DNA of 64,000 nt from Nocardioides immobilis (GCF_003515065.1 NZ_QXGH01000009.1:496001-560000); one strand, 5' to 3'. Shown: positions 27,351-36,491, counted from the stretch's first letter. Numbers and translations: made by a program. Notes: generated from the letters alone by a model not told the origin.

Positions 27351-27411
27351 GTCGTACCTGAACTTTCGGCCCCTGATTCGCACGAAGAGGGGCCGAAAGT
27401 TCAGGTACGAC
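27351..27411. repeat. 61-bp palindromic repeat, copy B
   Basis: Perfect 23-bp arms (27351-27373 and 27389-27411) around a 15-nt loop, 80 bp before the nuclease-like gene's start. It shares the AACTTT/AAAGTT arm type with copy A. Confidence 0.88.
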
Positions 27412-27446
27412 GCAATCCCCGAGCCCGGATTACCCGAAAAATGCAC

Positions 27447-27483
27447 CAGGGCCCGACCGGGGAGGGAGGGTGGTCGGGCCCTG
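27447..27483 (-). terminator. Hairpin after the GMC oxidoreductase
   Basis: CAGGGCCCGACC (27447-27458) pairs perfectly with 27472-27483 around a 13-nt purine-rich loop. On the minus strand it is followed by GCATTTTTCGGG, a T-rich run, so it fits an intrinsic terminator for the oxidase/dehydrogenase operon. Confidence 0.6.
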
Positions 27484-27637
27484 ATCGTCCATGCAGCTGC
27501 TGGACAGTGCCTGGACCGAGCCCAGGCTTCGGGAGGGAGCGTGAATGCCCGGGCTCGATTCGATCAACGATGGCATTCGGGGCGGGTTACGCCCGCGGGC
27601 AGTTCCTCTGAACTTATTTTCTCCGCCGATTCCTGGC

Positions 27638-29353
27638 TCAGGAGACCCCGACGATGGGCAGCCGGAGGGCACCGGGGGCGCTGTCGGGAACCGCGGGCTG
27701 CTTTGGGGCCACCGGCTGGATCCGCTGGTACGACGCACTCATGGCCGGTCGGGTGTCGACTTCACCCTTGTTGGGCCAGAACGCCATCGCCCGCTCGGCC
27801 TGGGCGGTGATCGTCAGCGAGGGGTTCACGCCGAGGTTCGCCGAGATGGCCGAGCCGTCCGCGATGTGCAGTCCCGGGTAGTTGTAGACCCTCTGGTAGG
27901 GGTCGATCACGCCCGTCTCCGGGCTGTCGCCGATCGTGCAGCCGCCGATGAAGTGGGCCGTCAGCGGCATGCCCAGCGGCTCGCCGACGCTGCCGAAGAC
28001 CGACTTCGTCTTCATCAGTCGCGCCATCCGCCGTACGGCGTCGTAGGCGACCGGGATGTAGGTCGGGTTGGGCGCGCCGTGGCCCTGGGTCGAGGACATG
28101 TACCCGATCGGCCCGCGCTGGCGCCACACGGTCGTGATCGAGTTGTCCAGCGTCTGCATCACGAGCGCGACGACGGTACGGCGCGACCAGCTCGACAGGC
28201 CGTACAGGTCCCTGAGGCTCCGGCGCCCCTTCCACACCTCCTTGACCCAGGTGAGTGCCCGCGGCTCGTGCTCAAGCTCGTCGACCAGGACGGTCGCCAT
28301 CAACGGCATCACGCTGGCGCCCTTGCCGTAGCGCACCGGCTCGATGTGGGTGTGCTCGTCGGGGTGGAACGACGAGGTGATCGCCACGCCCTCGGTCCAG
28401 TCGACCGAGTCGTCGACGGCAGTCGCCCAGAGGATCGCCTCTGAGTTCGTGCGCGTCAGCACCCCGAGCCGGTCGGAGATCTCCGGCAGCGAGCCCTCCG
28501 CCTTGAGCCGGTGGAGGAGGCGCTGGGTGCCGAGCGACGCCGCGGCGAAGATGACCTGCTCGGCGCGGAACGTCTTCACCGCCGTACGGCGGGAGGCCTT
28601 GGCCTTCGTCCAGCGTGCCCTGACCTCGTAGCCGCCCTCGGGAAGCGGGCGTACGTCGGTGACGGTCGTCAGCGGGTGGACGGTCGCGCCGTTCTGCTCA
28701 GCGAGGTAGAGGTAGTTCTTGACCAGGGTGTTCTTCGCGTTGTGCCGGCACCCGGTCATGCACTCGCCGCAGTTGAGGCAGGTGTTGCGGGCGGGGCCGG
28801 CGCCACCGAAGTAAGGGTCGTCGACCTCGGTTCCGGCCGGCTGGCCGGGACCACCGAAGAACACGCCGACCGGAGTCGGGTGGAAGGTGTCACCGACACC
28901 CATCTCCTCGGCGACCTTCTTCATCACCTCGTCGGCGGGCGTCATGTCGGCGTACTCGGTGACGCCGAGCATCCGCTTCGCCTGGTCGTAGTACGGCGCG
29001 AGCTCCGCCTTCCAGTCCGTGATGTGCGCCCACGCCTTGTCGCGGTAGAACGGTTCGAGCGGCTCGTAGAGCGTGTTGGCGTAGACGAGGGAGCCACCGC
29101 CGACCCCCGCGCCGGCGAGGATGAAGCAGTCGTTGACGACGTCGATCCGCTGGATGCCGTAGAGGCCCAGCTCCGGTCGGAAGATGAACTTGCGCGCCTG
29201 CGCGCCGTTCTCCGGCAGGTCCTCGTCGGTGAACCGTGCGCCGGCCTCGAGGACGGCGACCTTGTAGCCCTTCTCCGTCAGCCGGAGGGCCGAGACCGAC
29301 CCGCCGAAGCCCGAGCCGATGATGAGGACGTCGTAGTCGAAGCCGTCAGTCAT
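27638..29353 (-). CDS. GMC-family oxidoreductase, ChoD-like
   Basis: A 571-aa FAD oxidoreductase resembling mycobacterial ChoD (annotated as cholesterol oxidase, about 578 aa). VLIIGSGFGGSVSALRLTEKG is the FAD dinucleotide fold, ILAGAGVGGGSLVYANTLYEP a GMC signature and GCTIGDSPETGVIDPYQRVYNYPGLHIADGS the C-terminal GMC motif. An unusual Cys cluster, CLNCGECMTGC, resembles an iron-sulfur ligand set and also occurs in ChoD-type proteins. It lies 3 nt after a semialdehyde dehydrogenase gene, so the two are co-transcribed. The true substrate is uncertain. Confidence 0.85.
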   Translation of the reverse strand: MTDGFDYDVLIIGSGFGGSVSALRLTEKGYKVAVLEAGARFTDEDLPENGAQARKFIFRPELGLYGIQRIDVVNDCFILAGAGVGGGSLVYANTLYEPLEPFYRDKAWAHITDWKAELAPYYDQAKRMLGVTEYADMTPADEVMKKVAEEMGVGDTFHPTPVGVFFGGPGQPAGTEVDDPYFGGAGPARNTCLNCGECMTGCRHNAKNTLVKNYLYLAEQNGATVHPLTTVTDVRPLPEGGYEVRARWTKAKASRRTAVKTFRAEQVIFAAASLGTQRLLHRLKAEGSLPEISDRLGVLTRTNSEAILWATAVDDSVDWTEGVAITSSFHPDEHTHIEPVRYGKGASVMPLMATVLVDELEHEPRALTWVKEVWKGRRSLRDLYGLSSWSRRTVVALVMQTLDNSITTVWRQRGPIGYMSSTQGHGAPNPTYIPVAYDAVRRMARLMKTKSVFGSVGEPLGMPLTAHFIGGCTIGDSPETGVIDPYQRVYNYPGLHIADGSAISANLGVNPSLTITAQAERAMAFWPNKGEVDTRPAMSASYQRIQPVAPKQPAVPDSAPGALRLPIVGVS

Positions 29354-29356
29354 GGG

Positions 29357-30991
29357 TCAGGCCCTTCCCAGCTTGTTGAGCACCTTCAGCCCGACGACTT
29401 GGAGCTTGGCGTACTGCTCGGCGTTGAGGCCGAACTGCGGAGCCATCCGGAGCACCCGCTGGGTGCCGACCGACTGGGTCTCCGTGTAGCGCAGGATGCC
29501 GTCCGCGCCCTGTCGACGCCCCATGCCCGACTCGCGCATGCCGCCCATGGGCGCGGCGAGGCTGCCGAAGGTCGCGGCGAAGCCCTCGTTGATGTTGACC
29601 GTGCCGCACTTGATCTGGCGTGCGATCGCCCGCGCACGGTCGCCGTCCTGGCTGTAGATCGCGGCGTTGAGGCCGTACTCGCCGTCGTTGGCCCGCGCGA
29701 TCGCGTCGGACTCGTCGTTGAAGCGGTAGAGCGACACCACCGGGCCGAAGGTCTCGTTGCCGAAGCAGGTCATCTCGGGGGTGACCCCCTCGAGGATCGT
29801 CGGCTCGTAGAAGTACGGCGCCAGGTCGGGCCGTGCCCTGCCGCCGGTGAGCACCCGCGCGCCCTTGTCGACCGCGTCGCCGACCTGGGTCGTGACGGTC
29901 TCGAGCTGGTCGGCGGAGATGAGCGGCCCCATGTCGACCTCCCAGTCGAGGGTGGCGCCGAGGGTCATCGCCTGGGCCCGGGCGACGAAGCGCTCGACGA
30001 ACCGGTCGTAGACCTGGTCGGCGACGAAGATCCGCTCGGCCGAGACGCACAGCTGGCCGGCGTTGGAGAAGCTCGCCCGGATCGCACCCTCAGCGGCCTT
30101 CTCCACGTCGGCGTCGCGCAGCACGAGCAGCGGGTTCTTGCCGCCGAGCTCGAGCGAGCAGCCGATCAGCTGCTCGGCGCACTGCTTCGCGATCAGCTTG
30201 CCGGTCGCGGTCGAGCCGGTGAAGCAGATGTAGTCGGAGCGCTCGATCATCGGCCCGCCGAGCTGGCGGCCCGGACCGGCGACGACCTGCCACAGGTCGC
30301 GCGGGAACCCGGCCTCGTCCATCAGCTTCACGCCCATCAGCGCGGTGAGCATGGTCTGCGCGTCCGGCTTGGCGACGACGGCGTTGCCGGCCATCAGCGC
30401 GGGCAGGCCGTCGGACAGTGCCATCGTCAGCGGGTAGTTCCAGGGCGAGATGATGCCGACGACGCCCTTGGGGACGTGGTTGATGTCGATCCGCGTGAAG
30501 ACCGGCAGCACTCCCCCGCGCCGCTCGGTCGCCATGAACTTCTCCGACATCCGCGCGTAGTAGCGCGCGGTGAGGGCGGTGTGGGCGACCTCGTCGTACG
30601 CGTGCTTGCGGGCCTTGCCGTTCTCCAGCGTGATGATGTCGAGCAGCTCGGGCATCCGCTCGATGAGCAGGTCGTGGAGGCGCAGCATCGCGGCCGCGCG
30701 CTGCTCCATCGGCGTCTTCGCCCACGCCGCCTGCGCGACCCGCGCCCGGCGGTAGGCCTCGGCGACGTCGTCGGTGCTGGACTGCGGGATGTTCGCCAGC
30801 GGGGCGCCGTCGAGCGGCGAGATCAGCGACACCGTCGTACCGCTCGTCGCGTGGACGCGCTCCGTCAGGGTCGCGACGTACTCCGGCTCGAGGACGTACG
30901 ACGCCCGCGGGTCGTGCTCGGGGTCGTGCGGACCCTCGACGAGGGGCCCGCCGCCGACGCCTTCGGGATGGCCGGGATTCGAAGCGCTCAT
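29357..30991 (-). CDS. Succinic-semialdehyde dehydrogenase-type aldehyde dehydrogenase
   Basis: A 544-aa NAD(P)+-dependent ALDH most like mycobacterial GabD2. VPKGVVGIISPWNYPLTMALSDGLPALMAGNAVV binds the nucleotide, LELGGKNPLLV holds the catalytic Glu and NAGQLCVSAERIFV the nucleophilic Cys. I start at the ATG at 30991 (MSASNPGHPEGVG); the frame is open further upstream, but that part overlaps the promoter region. It is first in an operon with the GMC oxidase, suggesting alcohol to aldehyde to acid oxidation of one substrate. Confidence 0.87.
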   Translation of the reverse strand: MSASNPGHPEGVGGGPLVEGPHDPEHDPRASYVLEPEYVATLTERVHATSGTTVSLISPLDGAPLANIPQSSTDDVAEAYRRARVAQAAWAKTPMEQRAAAMLRLHDLLIERMPELLDIITLENGKARKHAYDEVAHTALTARYYARMSEKFMATERRGGVLPVFTRIDINHVPKGVVGIISPWNYPLTMALSDGLPALMAGNAVVAKPDAQTMLTALMGVKLMDEAGFPRDLWQVVAGPGRQLGGPMIERSDYICFTGSTATGKLIAKQCAEQLIGCSLELGGKNPLLVLRDADVEKAAEGAIRASFSNAGQLCVSAERIFVADQVYDRFVERFVARAQAMTLGATLDWEVDMGPLISADQLETVTTQVGDAVDKGARVLTGGRARPDLAPYFYEPTILEGVTPEMTCFGNETFGPVVSLYRFNDESDAIARANDGEYGLNAAIYSQDGDRARAIARQIKCGTVNINEGFAATFGSLAAPMGGMRESGMGRRQGADGILRYTETQSVGTQRVLRMAPQFGLNAEQYAKLQVVGLKVLNKLGRA

Positions 30992-31002
30992 GAGTCGAGG
31001 GT

Positions 31003-31018
31003 AGTGAGTGCCGTCACT
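31003..31018. promoter_or_regulatory. Candidate operator of the dehydrogenase/GMC oxidase operon
   Basis: AGTGA-GTGCCG-TCACT is a perfect 5-bp inverted repeat, 12 bp before the dehydrogenase start. A second one, GCTAC-TGATCG-GTAGC, lies just beyond (31022-31037). Both are short, so support is modest. Confidence 0.3.
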
Positions 31019-31093
31019 TGCGGCTACTGATCGGTAGCAGATGTGCTGCTTTACACATCCAGTTTCTGTGTCAACGGCCGAAAACACGCTCGC

Positions 31094-31123
31094 CGGGCCT
31101 GTCGAGACGCCTCGACAGGCCCG
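31094..31123 (-). terminator. Intrinsic terminator after the cupin gene
   Basis: Perfect 13-bp arms, CGGGCCTGTCGAG and its complement (31111-31123), with a 4-nt loop, 7 nt past the cupin stop. The minus strand then reads AGCGTGTTTT. Confidence 0.72.
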
Positions 31124-31130
31124 CAGTGCG

Positions 31131-31523
31131 TCAGCGCTTGGCGTAGTTGGAGGCGCCGTACCAGTCCACGATGACGACCGGCTCGTCGCCGATCACCCAG
31201 GCGTCGTGGCCCTCGGGAACCGACGACACGTCGCCGGCCCGGAAGACCAGCTCGGTGCCGTCCGCCATCAGGGCGCCGAGGGTGCCGCTCACGTGGTACT
31301 GGAAGTGCGGAGCCTCGCACAGGTCGGTGCCGGCGATCGGCTTCACGTGCTCGGACCAGCGCCAGCCGGGCTGCAGGACCAGGCGGCCGATCTCGGCGCC
31401 GCCGATGTTCACGAGGTCGACGATGCCGCGCTCGAAGGAACGCGTCTCGTCGGGCTTGTCGAAGCTCTTCTGCTCGGTCTTCTGCTCGGTCTTCTGGTGC
31501 GACTGGTCGATCTGCTGGGTCAT
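31131..31523 (-). CDS. Cupin-domain protein
   Basis: A 130-aa single-cupin protein. After a polar N-terminal tail containing a duplicated TEQK (a 12-bp tandem repeat in the DNA), the barrel shows LVLQPGWRWSEHVKPIAGTDLCEAPHFQYHVSG and FRAGDVSSVPEGHDAWVIGDEPVVIVDW, with His/Glu residues where cupins bind metal. The role is unknown; small-molecule sensing or enzymatic activity are both possible. GAGGAG lies 6 nt before the ATG. It is divergent from the SARP/AAA regulator, which may control it. Confidence 0.83.
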   Translation of the reverse strand: MTQQIDQSHQKTEQKTEQKSFDKPDETRSFERGIVDLVNIGGAEIGRLVLQPGWRWSEHVKPIAGTDLCEAPHFQYHVSGTLGALMADGTELVFRAGDVSSVPEGHDAWVIGDEPVVIVDWYGASNYAKR

Positions 31524-31634
31524 CGCGGTCTCCTCGGGGGGTGCCGGCGCCTCTCGCCGGGCTGTGACCGGAAGGCTCGCCCGGCCACCTTGCAGCCAGG
31601 TTGCAGCCGGCCAGGACGGCGTACGCTCAGCGCC

Positions 31635-34600
31635 GTGAGCGCACTGTCCGTGCGGGTGCTCGGAGAACTCACCGTCGACGGAACCGACCTGACACGACTG
31701 GACAGGAAGGCACGCAGCCTGCTCCAGCTGTTGGCACTTGCCCGCGGCCGGGCGGTCCCTGCCGACACCCTCGTCGACGCGCTCTGGGGCGAGGAGCCGC
31801 CGGCCCGCCCGAGCGACCAGCTCGCCGTGCTCGCGAGCCGGCTGCGTCGCGAGCTCGGCCGGGACCGGATCGAGCGCACCGACGCCGGCTATCGACTCAG
31901 GGCCGACTGGCTGGACGTCGCCGAGCTCGAGGCGGTCGTCGGCGAGGCGGAGCGGCGGAGCGCTGCGGGCGAGGTCGCCGGCGCGGTCGCAGCGGCCAGG
32001 GTCGGGTTGTCCCTGGCCCGGGGCCGGGTGCCCGAGCCCCGGACGGCGTCGCCGTGGGCGCTGGCGGAGCACGCGGACGCCGTAAGACTGGTCCAGCGGG
32101 CGCGCCAGGACGCGACGGCTGCGTTCCTCGAGGCCGGGCACTGGCGGGACGCCCTCGACCTCGCGGCGGCCGACGCGCTCGCCGACCCGCTGGACGAGGA
32201 GGCGGTGCGGGCGGTCATGCAGGCACAGGCGGCCGGCGGCCGCCCGGGCCTGGCCCTGGCGTCGTACGCCGCGCTCCGCGCGACCCTGGCCGAGCAGCTC
32301 GGGACCGACCCGTCCCCCGAGACCGAGGCGTTGAACACCGCGATCCTCCGCGGCGAGGTGCCGGTCCGTGCCGCCGCGAGACAGCCGACCGCCCTCGTCG
32401 GGCGGACCAGCCAGGCCGGGCACCTCGACGCCCTCGCCCGCCGGGCCCTCGACGACGGCAGCGCGCGGGTCGCGAAGGTCGCCGGCGAAGCCGGGATCGG
32501 CAAGACGACCCTCCTCGACGTGTGGTCCCGCGCGCGGCGCGACGCCGGCGACCTGGTGCTGTCCGGCACCTGCGGCGCGCTGGACCACGCGGCGCCGCTC
32601 GATGTCGTGCTGACGGCGATCGTTGACCACCTGCGGGCGTCGGCCGACGCGGACGCGCTCCTCGGCCCGGAGACGGGCGTCCTCGCTCCCCTCCTCGGGC
32701 TGACCGCCGCAGGCGCCGGCGAGCCGCGCGGGGTGGATCCCGCGCTCGGCCCGGCCACCTTGTTCGCCGCAGTGACGGCGGTGCTCGGGCGGATCGCGGG
32801 CGCGAACGGAGCGATCCTGGTCATCGACGACGCCCACCTCGCCGGCCAGGCGTTCGCCGACTGGCTCGGCTACGTCCTGCGCCGGCCGCTCCCGGTCCTG
32901 GTGGTGGTCGGCGTGCGGCCGGCCGAGGGACCTGCGCTGCCCGCCACCGACGAGATCGGGCTCGGACCGCTCGACCGGGACCAGGTGGCGGAGCTGGTCG
33001 GGAACGACCGCGCCGACGACCTCTACCTCCGCTCGGGCGGCCACCCGCTCTTCCTCTCCGAGCTGGCGGCGGTGCCGGCTGGCGCGCTGCCGCCCTCGCT
33101 CGTCGCCGCCGTGTCGGCGCGGTGCGACCAGCTCGGCAGCGCAGGGGACCTGGTCCGGGCGGCCGCGATCATCGGCGACCTCGACGTCGAGCTGCTCGCG
33201 GCCGTCCTCGGCCGGCGCTCCCTGCACGTGCTGGGCGACGTCGAGCTCGCGGAGCAGCACGGCCTCCTCGTCGAGGACGCAGGACGACACCGGTTCCGGC
33301 ACGAGCTGGTGCGGGAGGCGCTGGTCACCGGGACCACGCCGGGTCGTCGGGCGCTGTTGCACCGGGAGGCCGGCCGGGTCCTCGCCGGTCGCCCGGACGC
33401 GGACCCCGCGGTGGTCGCCGACCACGCGCGCCTCGGGGACGATCACACCCTGGCCGCGACCTGGCTGCGCATCGCCGCTGCCCGCGCGGCCGAGCGGTTC
33501 GACCATGCGACGGCGGAGGACCTCCTCGACCAGTCGTTGGCGCTGGTCCCGGACCACGAGACGGTGATCGCCCGGGCCCAGGTGCGGATCCGCCGTGGTC
33601 GCTACCGCGCCGCCGAGGAGGACGTGACGGCCGCGACCGGGGCCGGCGTCCGGCGCTGGGAGGTCGGCGCGTGGGCGGCGTACTTCGACCGGCGCTTCGA
33701 CGACGCGCTCCGGTACGCCGAGGACGGCGCCCTGGCCGCCGACGACGACGAGACGCGGACCCGGTGCCGGGTCGCGTCGGGCCGGATCCTGCACGCGCGC
33801 GGCGACCTCGAGAGCGCCCACGACCGGCTGTCCCGAGCGATGGAGTCGGGCAGCGGTGACGAACGGCTGGAGGCGGCGGCCTGGCTCGGCGTCGTGCACG
33901 CCCACCGCAGCCGCGCCGGCGAGGCGGTCGAGCTGCTCCGGCCGCTCACCCGGGCCGCCGCCAGTGCCGACCACACCGCGGCGACCCTGCACGCGATGCT
34001 CTTCACCGGGCACGCCCTCGCGGTCGCCGGCCGGGCCGAGCAGGCGCTGTCGTGGTTCGACGCCTACACCGCCGAGGTGACCCGGCGCGACGTACCGCGG
34101 TTCGCCGGCCGCGGGATCAACTTCCGCGGGTGGGCGCTGCGCAACCTGGGAGCGACGCAGGAGGGTCTCGAGCACCACCACCAGAGCTTCGAGGTCGCGG
34201 AGACGGTCGGGTTCCCGGAGATGTACGTCGCCGCGCTCGAGGATCTCGCGGAGGACCGGATCCGCGCGGCAGACCCGGAGGGCGCGGCTCCGCTCCTCGC
34301 CCGCGCCCGCGCCGGGCTCGCGGGCGACCTGGTCTTCGGGTGGCGGCTGGCGATGAAGCTCGACCTGCTCGAGGCGCAGGTGCAGCTGCTGTCCGGCTCG
34401 CCCGAGGACGCCCTGCGCACGGCCGACGCACTGCAGGCGGCCGCGGCGCGGATCGGCGTCCCGCGCTACGAGACGTGCGCCCGGCTGGTCCGGCACCGCG
34501 CCCTGGCCGCGCTGGGCGAGCCGGTCGACCCCGACCAGGCATGGCGCGACCTCGGCGACCTCGAGCGCGCGGTCCGGGTCGAGGCCTGGTGGTGGGCCGG

Positions 34601-34754
34601 CCAGACCGGCGCCGACCTGGGCGAGGCGCGGTGGCTCGAGCGGTCCGAGCAGCTGGCCGACGAGCTCGCCCGGAGCGCAGGCTCCTACGGCGACGGCCTC
34701 CGCGCCGAGGCAGACCGCCACCTCTCCCGGTGGCGGAGGCTCAGCGAGCCCTGA
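31635..34754 (+). CDS. SARP/BTAD-type AAA regulator with TPR-like C-terminus
   Basis: A 1039-aa transcription regulator. It has an OmpR-type DNA-binding domain (LSVRVLGELTVDGTDLTRL; DTLVDALWGEEPPARPSDQLAVLASRLRREL), a bacterial transcriptional activator domain (about 95-245), a STAND-like ATPase with Walker A GEAGIGKTT (284-292) and Walker B ILVIDD (394-399), then about 450 residues of helical TPR-like repeats. No C-terminal LuxR helix is visible. I start at the GTG at 31635, just before the conserved RVLGEL strand. The target is unknown; the divergent cupin gene is the obvious candidate. Confidence 0.85.
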   Translation: MSALSVRVLGELTVDGTDLTRLDRKARSLLQLLALARGRAVPADTLVDALWGEEPPARPSDQLAVLASRLRRELGRDRIERTDAGYRLRADWLDVAELEAVVGEAERRSAAGEVAGAVAAARVGLSLARGRVPEPRTASPWALAEHADAVRLVQRARQDATAAFLEAGHWRDALDLAAADALADPLDEEAVRAVMQAQAAGGRPGLALASYAALRATLAEQLGTDPSPETEALNTAILRGEVPVRAAARQPTALVGRTSQAGHLDALARRALDDGSARVAKVAGEAGIGKTTLLDVWSRARRDAGDLVLSGTCGALDHAAPLDVVLTAIVDHLRASADADALLGPETGVLAPLLGLTAAGAGEPRGVDPALGPATLFAAVTAVLGRIAGANGAILVIDDAHLAGQAFADWLGYVLRRPLPVLVVVGVRPAEGPALPATDEIGLGPLDRDQVAELVGNDRADDLYLRSGGHPLFLSELAAVPAGALPPSLVAAVSARCDQLGSAGDLVRAAAIIGDLDVELLAAVLGRRSLHVLGDVELAEQHGLLVEDAGRHRFRHELVREALVTGTTPGRRALLHREAGRVLAGRPDADPAVVADHARLGDDHTLAATWLRIAAARAAERFDHATAEDLLDQSLALVPDHETVIARAQVRIRRGRYRAAEEDVTAATGAGVRRWEVGAWAAYFDRRFDDALRYAEDGALAADDDETRTRCRVASGRILHARGDLESAHDRLSRAMESGSGDERLEAAAWLGVVHAHRSRAGEAVELLRPLTRAAASADHTAATLHAMLFTGHALAVAGRAEQALSWFDAYTAEVTRRDVPRFAGRGINFRGWALRNLGATQEGLEHHHQSFEVAETVGFPEMYVAALEDLAEDRIRAADPEGAAPLLARARAGLAGDLVFGWRLAMKLDLLEAQVQLLSGSPEDALRTADALQAAAARIGVPRYETCARLVRHRALAALGEPVDPDQAWRDLGDLERAVRVEAWWWAGQTGADLGEARWLERSEQLADELARSAGSYGDGLRAEADRHLSRWRRLSEP

Positions 34755-35505
34755 GCACGACCATCCGCACGACGAGCGGCGGCATCCCGGTCACGGCCTC
34801 CTCGGCGTCGCGCCGGGCCCGCTGGCGCTGCTCAGGATCGAGGCCGGCGACGTACGGCGCCAGGTGGGCCATGCCGAGCCGCCAGCCGACGAGGTCGGCG
34901 GGCGCGCCGAGACCGGTGTCGACCTCGACCACCTCGGCGTCGGCGGAGCCGAAGCCGGCGGCTCGGGCGTAGGCCTCGAACCCGGCCGGGTCGAGCTCGT
35001 AGGCACCGCTGGCCTTGAAGTCGGCGTACCAGCCCGGCGGCACGAACCCGTAGCCGGCCATGACCCCGTCGACGGCCTCCTTGGCCGGGTGGTCCCAGCC
35101 GGGCGCGAAGACGGTGGCGACCAGCGCGCCGGCGACCCGGTGCAGCTCGGTCATCGCGTCGGTGGGGTCGGCGAAGTGGTTGAGCGAGAACGCGGCCGCC
35201 GCCAGGTCGAACGAGCCGTCCCGGAACGGCAGCCGGGTCAGGTCGCCGACCGTCGCCAGCGCCGGCGCTCCGGGCAGCATGCCCGGCGCCAGGTCGACCG
35301 CGACCACCGACCGGGCACCCCGCCGGCGCAGGGCATCGCCGGCCACGCCGGTGCCGGCCCCGGCGTCGAGCACCCGGGCGTCGCGGACCTCGACCGGGGC
35401 GTGCCCGGCCATCGCCTCGGCCAGCCGCCGGTACATCCGCTCCGGTCCGGCGCGCCAGCCCTGGGCCGCGGCGTCGTACGACGCGCCGACGCCGTCGCCG
35501 CTCAC
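34741..35505 (-). CDS. Class I SAM-dependent methyltransferase
   Basis: A 254-aa Rossmann methyltransferase. RVLDAGAGTGVAGDALRRRGARSVVAVDLAPGML is motif I and the SAM-ribose acidic loop; FRDGSFDLAAAAFSLNHFADP is motif IV (UbiE/Methyltransf_11 group). The acceptor is unknown. The GTG at 35505 overlaps the stop of the upstream phosphotransferase-like gene (GTGA), so they are translationally coupled. Its 3' end overlaps the convergent SARP gene by 14 nt. Confidence 0.85.
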   Translation of the reverse strand: MSGDGVGASYDAAAQGWRAGPERMYRRLAEAMAGHAPVEVRDARVLDAGAGTGVAGDALRRRGARSVVAVDLAPGMLPGAPALATVGDLTRLPFRDGSFDLAAAAFSLNHFADPTDAMTELHRVAGALVATVFAPGWDHPAKEAVDGVMAGYGFVPPGWYADFKASGAYELDPAGFEAYARAAGFGSADAEVVEVDTGLGAPADLVGWRLGMAHLAPYVAGLDPEQRQRARRDAEEAVTGMPPLVVRMVVLRAR

Positions 35506-36491
35506 GCCGGCGTCCCCAGGAGCGGCGCCGCGCGCAGCACCTGCTCCTCCCACCAGGCCAGCTCGTCGTCGTACCCGCCGAGCGCCTTCTCCCATCCGAA
35601 CTGGACCATCGCGCCGACCAGGCAGAGACCGAGCTGAAGGTGCCACCACGGCTCGGTCGCGACCCCGTGCCGCTCGAGCGCGGCCCGGTAGGACGCGATC
35701 GTCTGCTCCTTCGTCGTGGGCAGCCGACGGCAGTTGATCGCGAGGTACCACGCGAGGTCACTGGCCGCGGCGCCCACGCCCGGCAGCTCCCAGTCGAGCA
35801 GCACGGTGCGGTCGCGGTCGTCGGAGCCGAGGTTGTCGAGCTTCCAGTTGCCGTGCACGAACGTGGCCGGCGTGGTGTCGAGGGCATCGACGAGCGGGCC
35901 CGGCTCGCGCACCAGTGGTACGACGACGCCGGCCAGCGCCGGAGCCACCTCGGCCAGCAGCGGCCACCCCTGCGCGACCAGCCGCGGCACCAGGTGGTCC
36001 GAGCCGAGCGCGGCCTCGGCTGCGGCCATCCGCGGAGACAGCTCGAGGTAGCGGTCCGTCGGGGAGACGACGTCGATCCGGCGCTCCCAGAACGCGGCGT
36101 GCAGGGCCGCCATGTGGTCGAGGAACCGCTCGTGCTGGTCGGGCGGGACGAGATCGTCCGTCGCCGGCACCAGCCAGCGGCCGACGTCGTGCATCAGCAG
36201 CGCCGCGACCGCCGGCCGCTGCGCCTCGTGGGCGACCGCGACGATCGGCTGGTTGATGCAGTCGGGCAGCTCGGCGAGGACGCCGCGCCGCCAGAGCTCG
36301 ACCGACGCACTGCCGGGGATGTTCGCCACCCGGAGCGTCCAGTCGGCGTCGTGGTCGAGGTACTTCACGACGTACTGCTGTCCGTCGAGCGTCACCCGCT
36401 CCAGCAGCGCCCCCGACTTGCCGGGGCCGTCGAGCCGCCGCCGGTCGGTCGCGCCGGCGAGCAGCTCGTCGACCGACGTCGCGACGTACAT
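35502..36491 (-). CDS. Phosphotransferase-like (APH fold) protein
   Basis: A 329-aa kinase-fold protein of the aminoglycoside phosphotransferase superfamily. YVVKYLDHDADW holds the ATP-contact Lys, and VLLDWELPGVGAAASDLAWYL is the metal-binding Asp segment. The catalytic loop reads FVHGNWKLDNLG, where the family normally has HGDxxxxN, so the catalytic Asp appears to be Asn. It may be inactive as a kinase or use another base. The ATG at 36491 has GAGGAG upstream. It is coupled to a methyltransferase, as in related actinomycete pairs. Confidence 0.8.
   Translation of the reverse strand: MYVATSVDELLAGATDRRRLDGPGKSGALLERVTLDGQQYVVKYLDHDADWTLRVANIPGSASVELWRRGVLAELPDCINQPIVAVAHEAQRPAVAALLMHDVGRWLVPATDDLVPPDQHERFLDHMAALHAAFWERRIDVVSPTDRYLELSPRMAAAEAALGSDHLVPRLVAQGWPLLAEVAPALAGVVVPLVREPGPLVDALDTTPATFVHGNWKLDNLGSDDRDRTVLLDWELPGVGAAASDLAWYLAINCRRLPTTKEQTIASYRAALERHGVATEPWWHLQLGLCLVGAMVQFGWEKALGGYDDELAWWEEQVLRAAPLLGTPA

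Larger units (their letters stand above)
27272..27637. other. 366-bp intergenic region without a supported gene
   Basis: Between the nuclease-like gene and the GMC oxidoreductase. It holds 61-bp repeat copy B and one strong hairpin. The remainder (about 27484-27637) shows no convincing reading frame, RNA gene or further repeat. Confidence 0.6.

Noticed and set aside
28511..31030. 839-codon plus-strand frame opposite the GMC oxidase and dehydrogenase
   Set aside because: No recognisable domain; repetitive Val/Asp/Arg composition mirrors the coding strand.
31464..31499. Tandem 12-bp repeat in the cupin gene
   Set aside because: In frame and only two full units (TEQKTEQK); probably slippage without further meaning.
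31131..34721. 1196-codon minus-strand frame including the cupin
   Set aside because: Only the last 130 codons match a family; the rest is antisense to the SARP/AAA gene.
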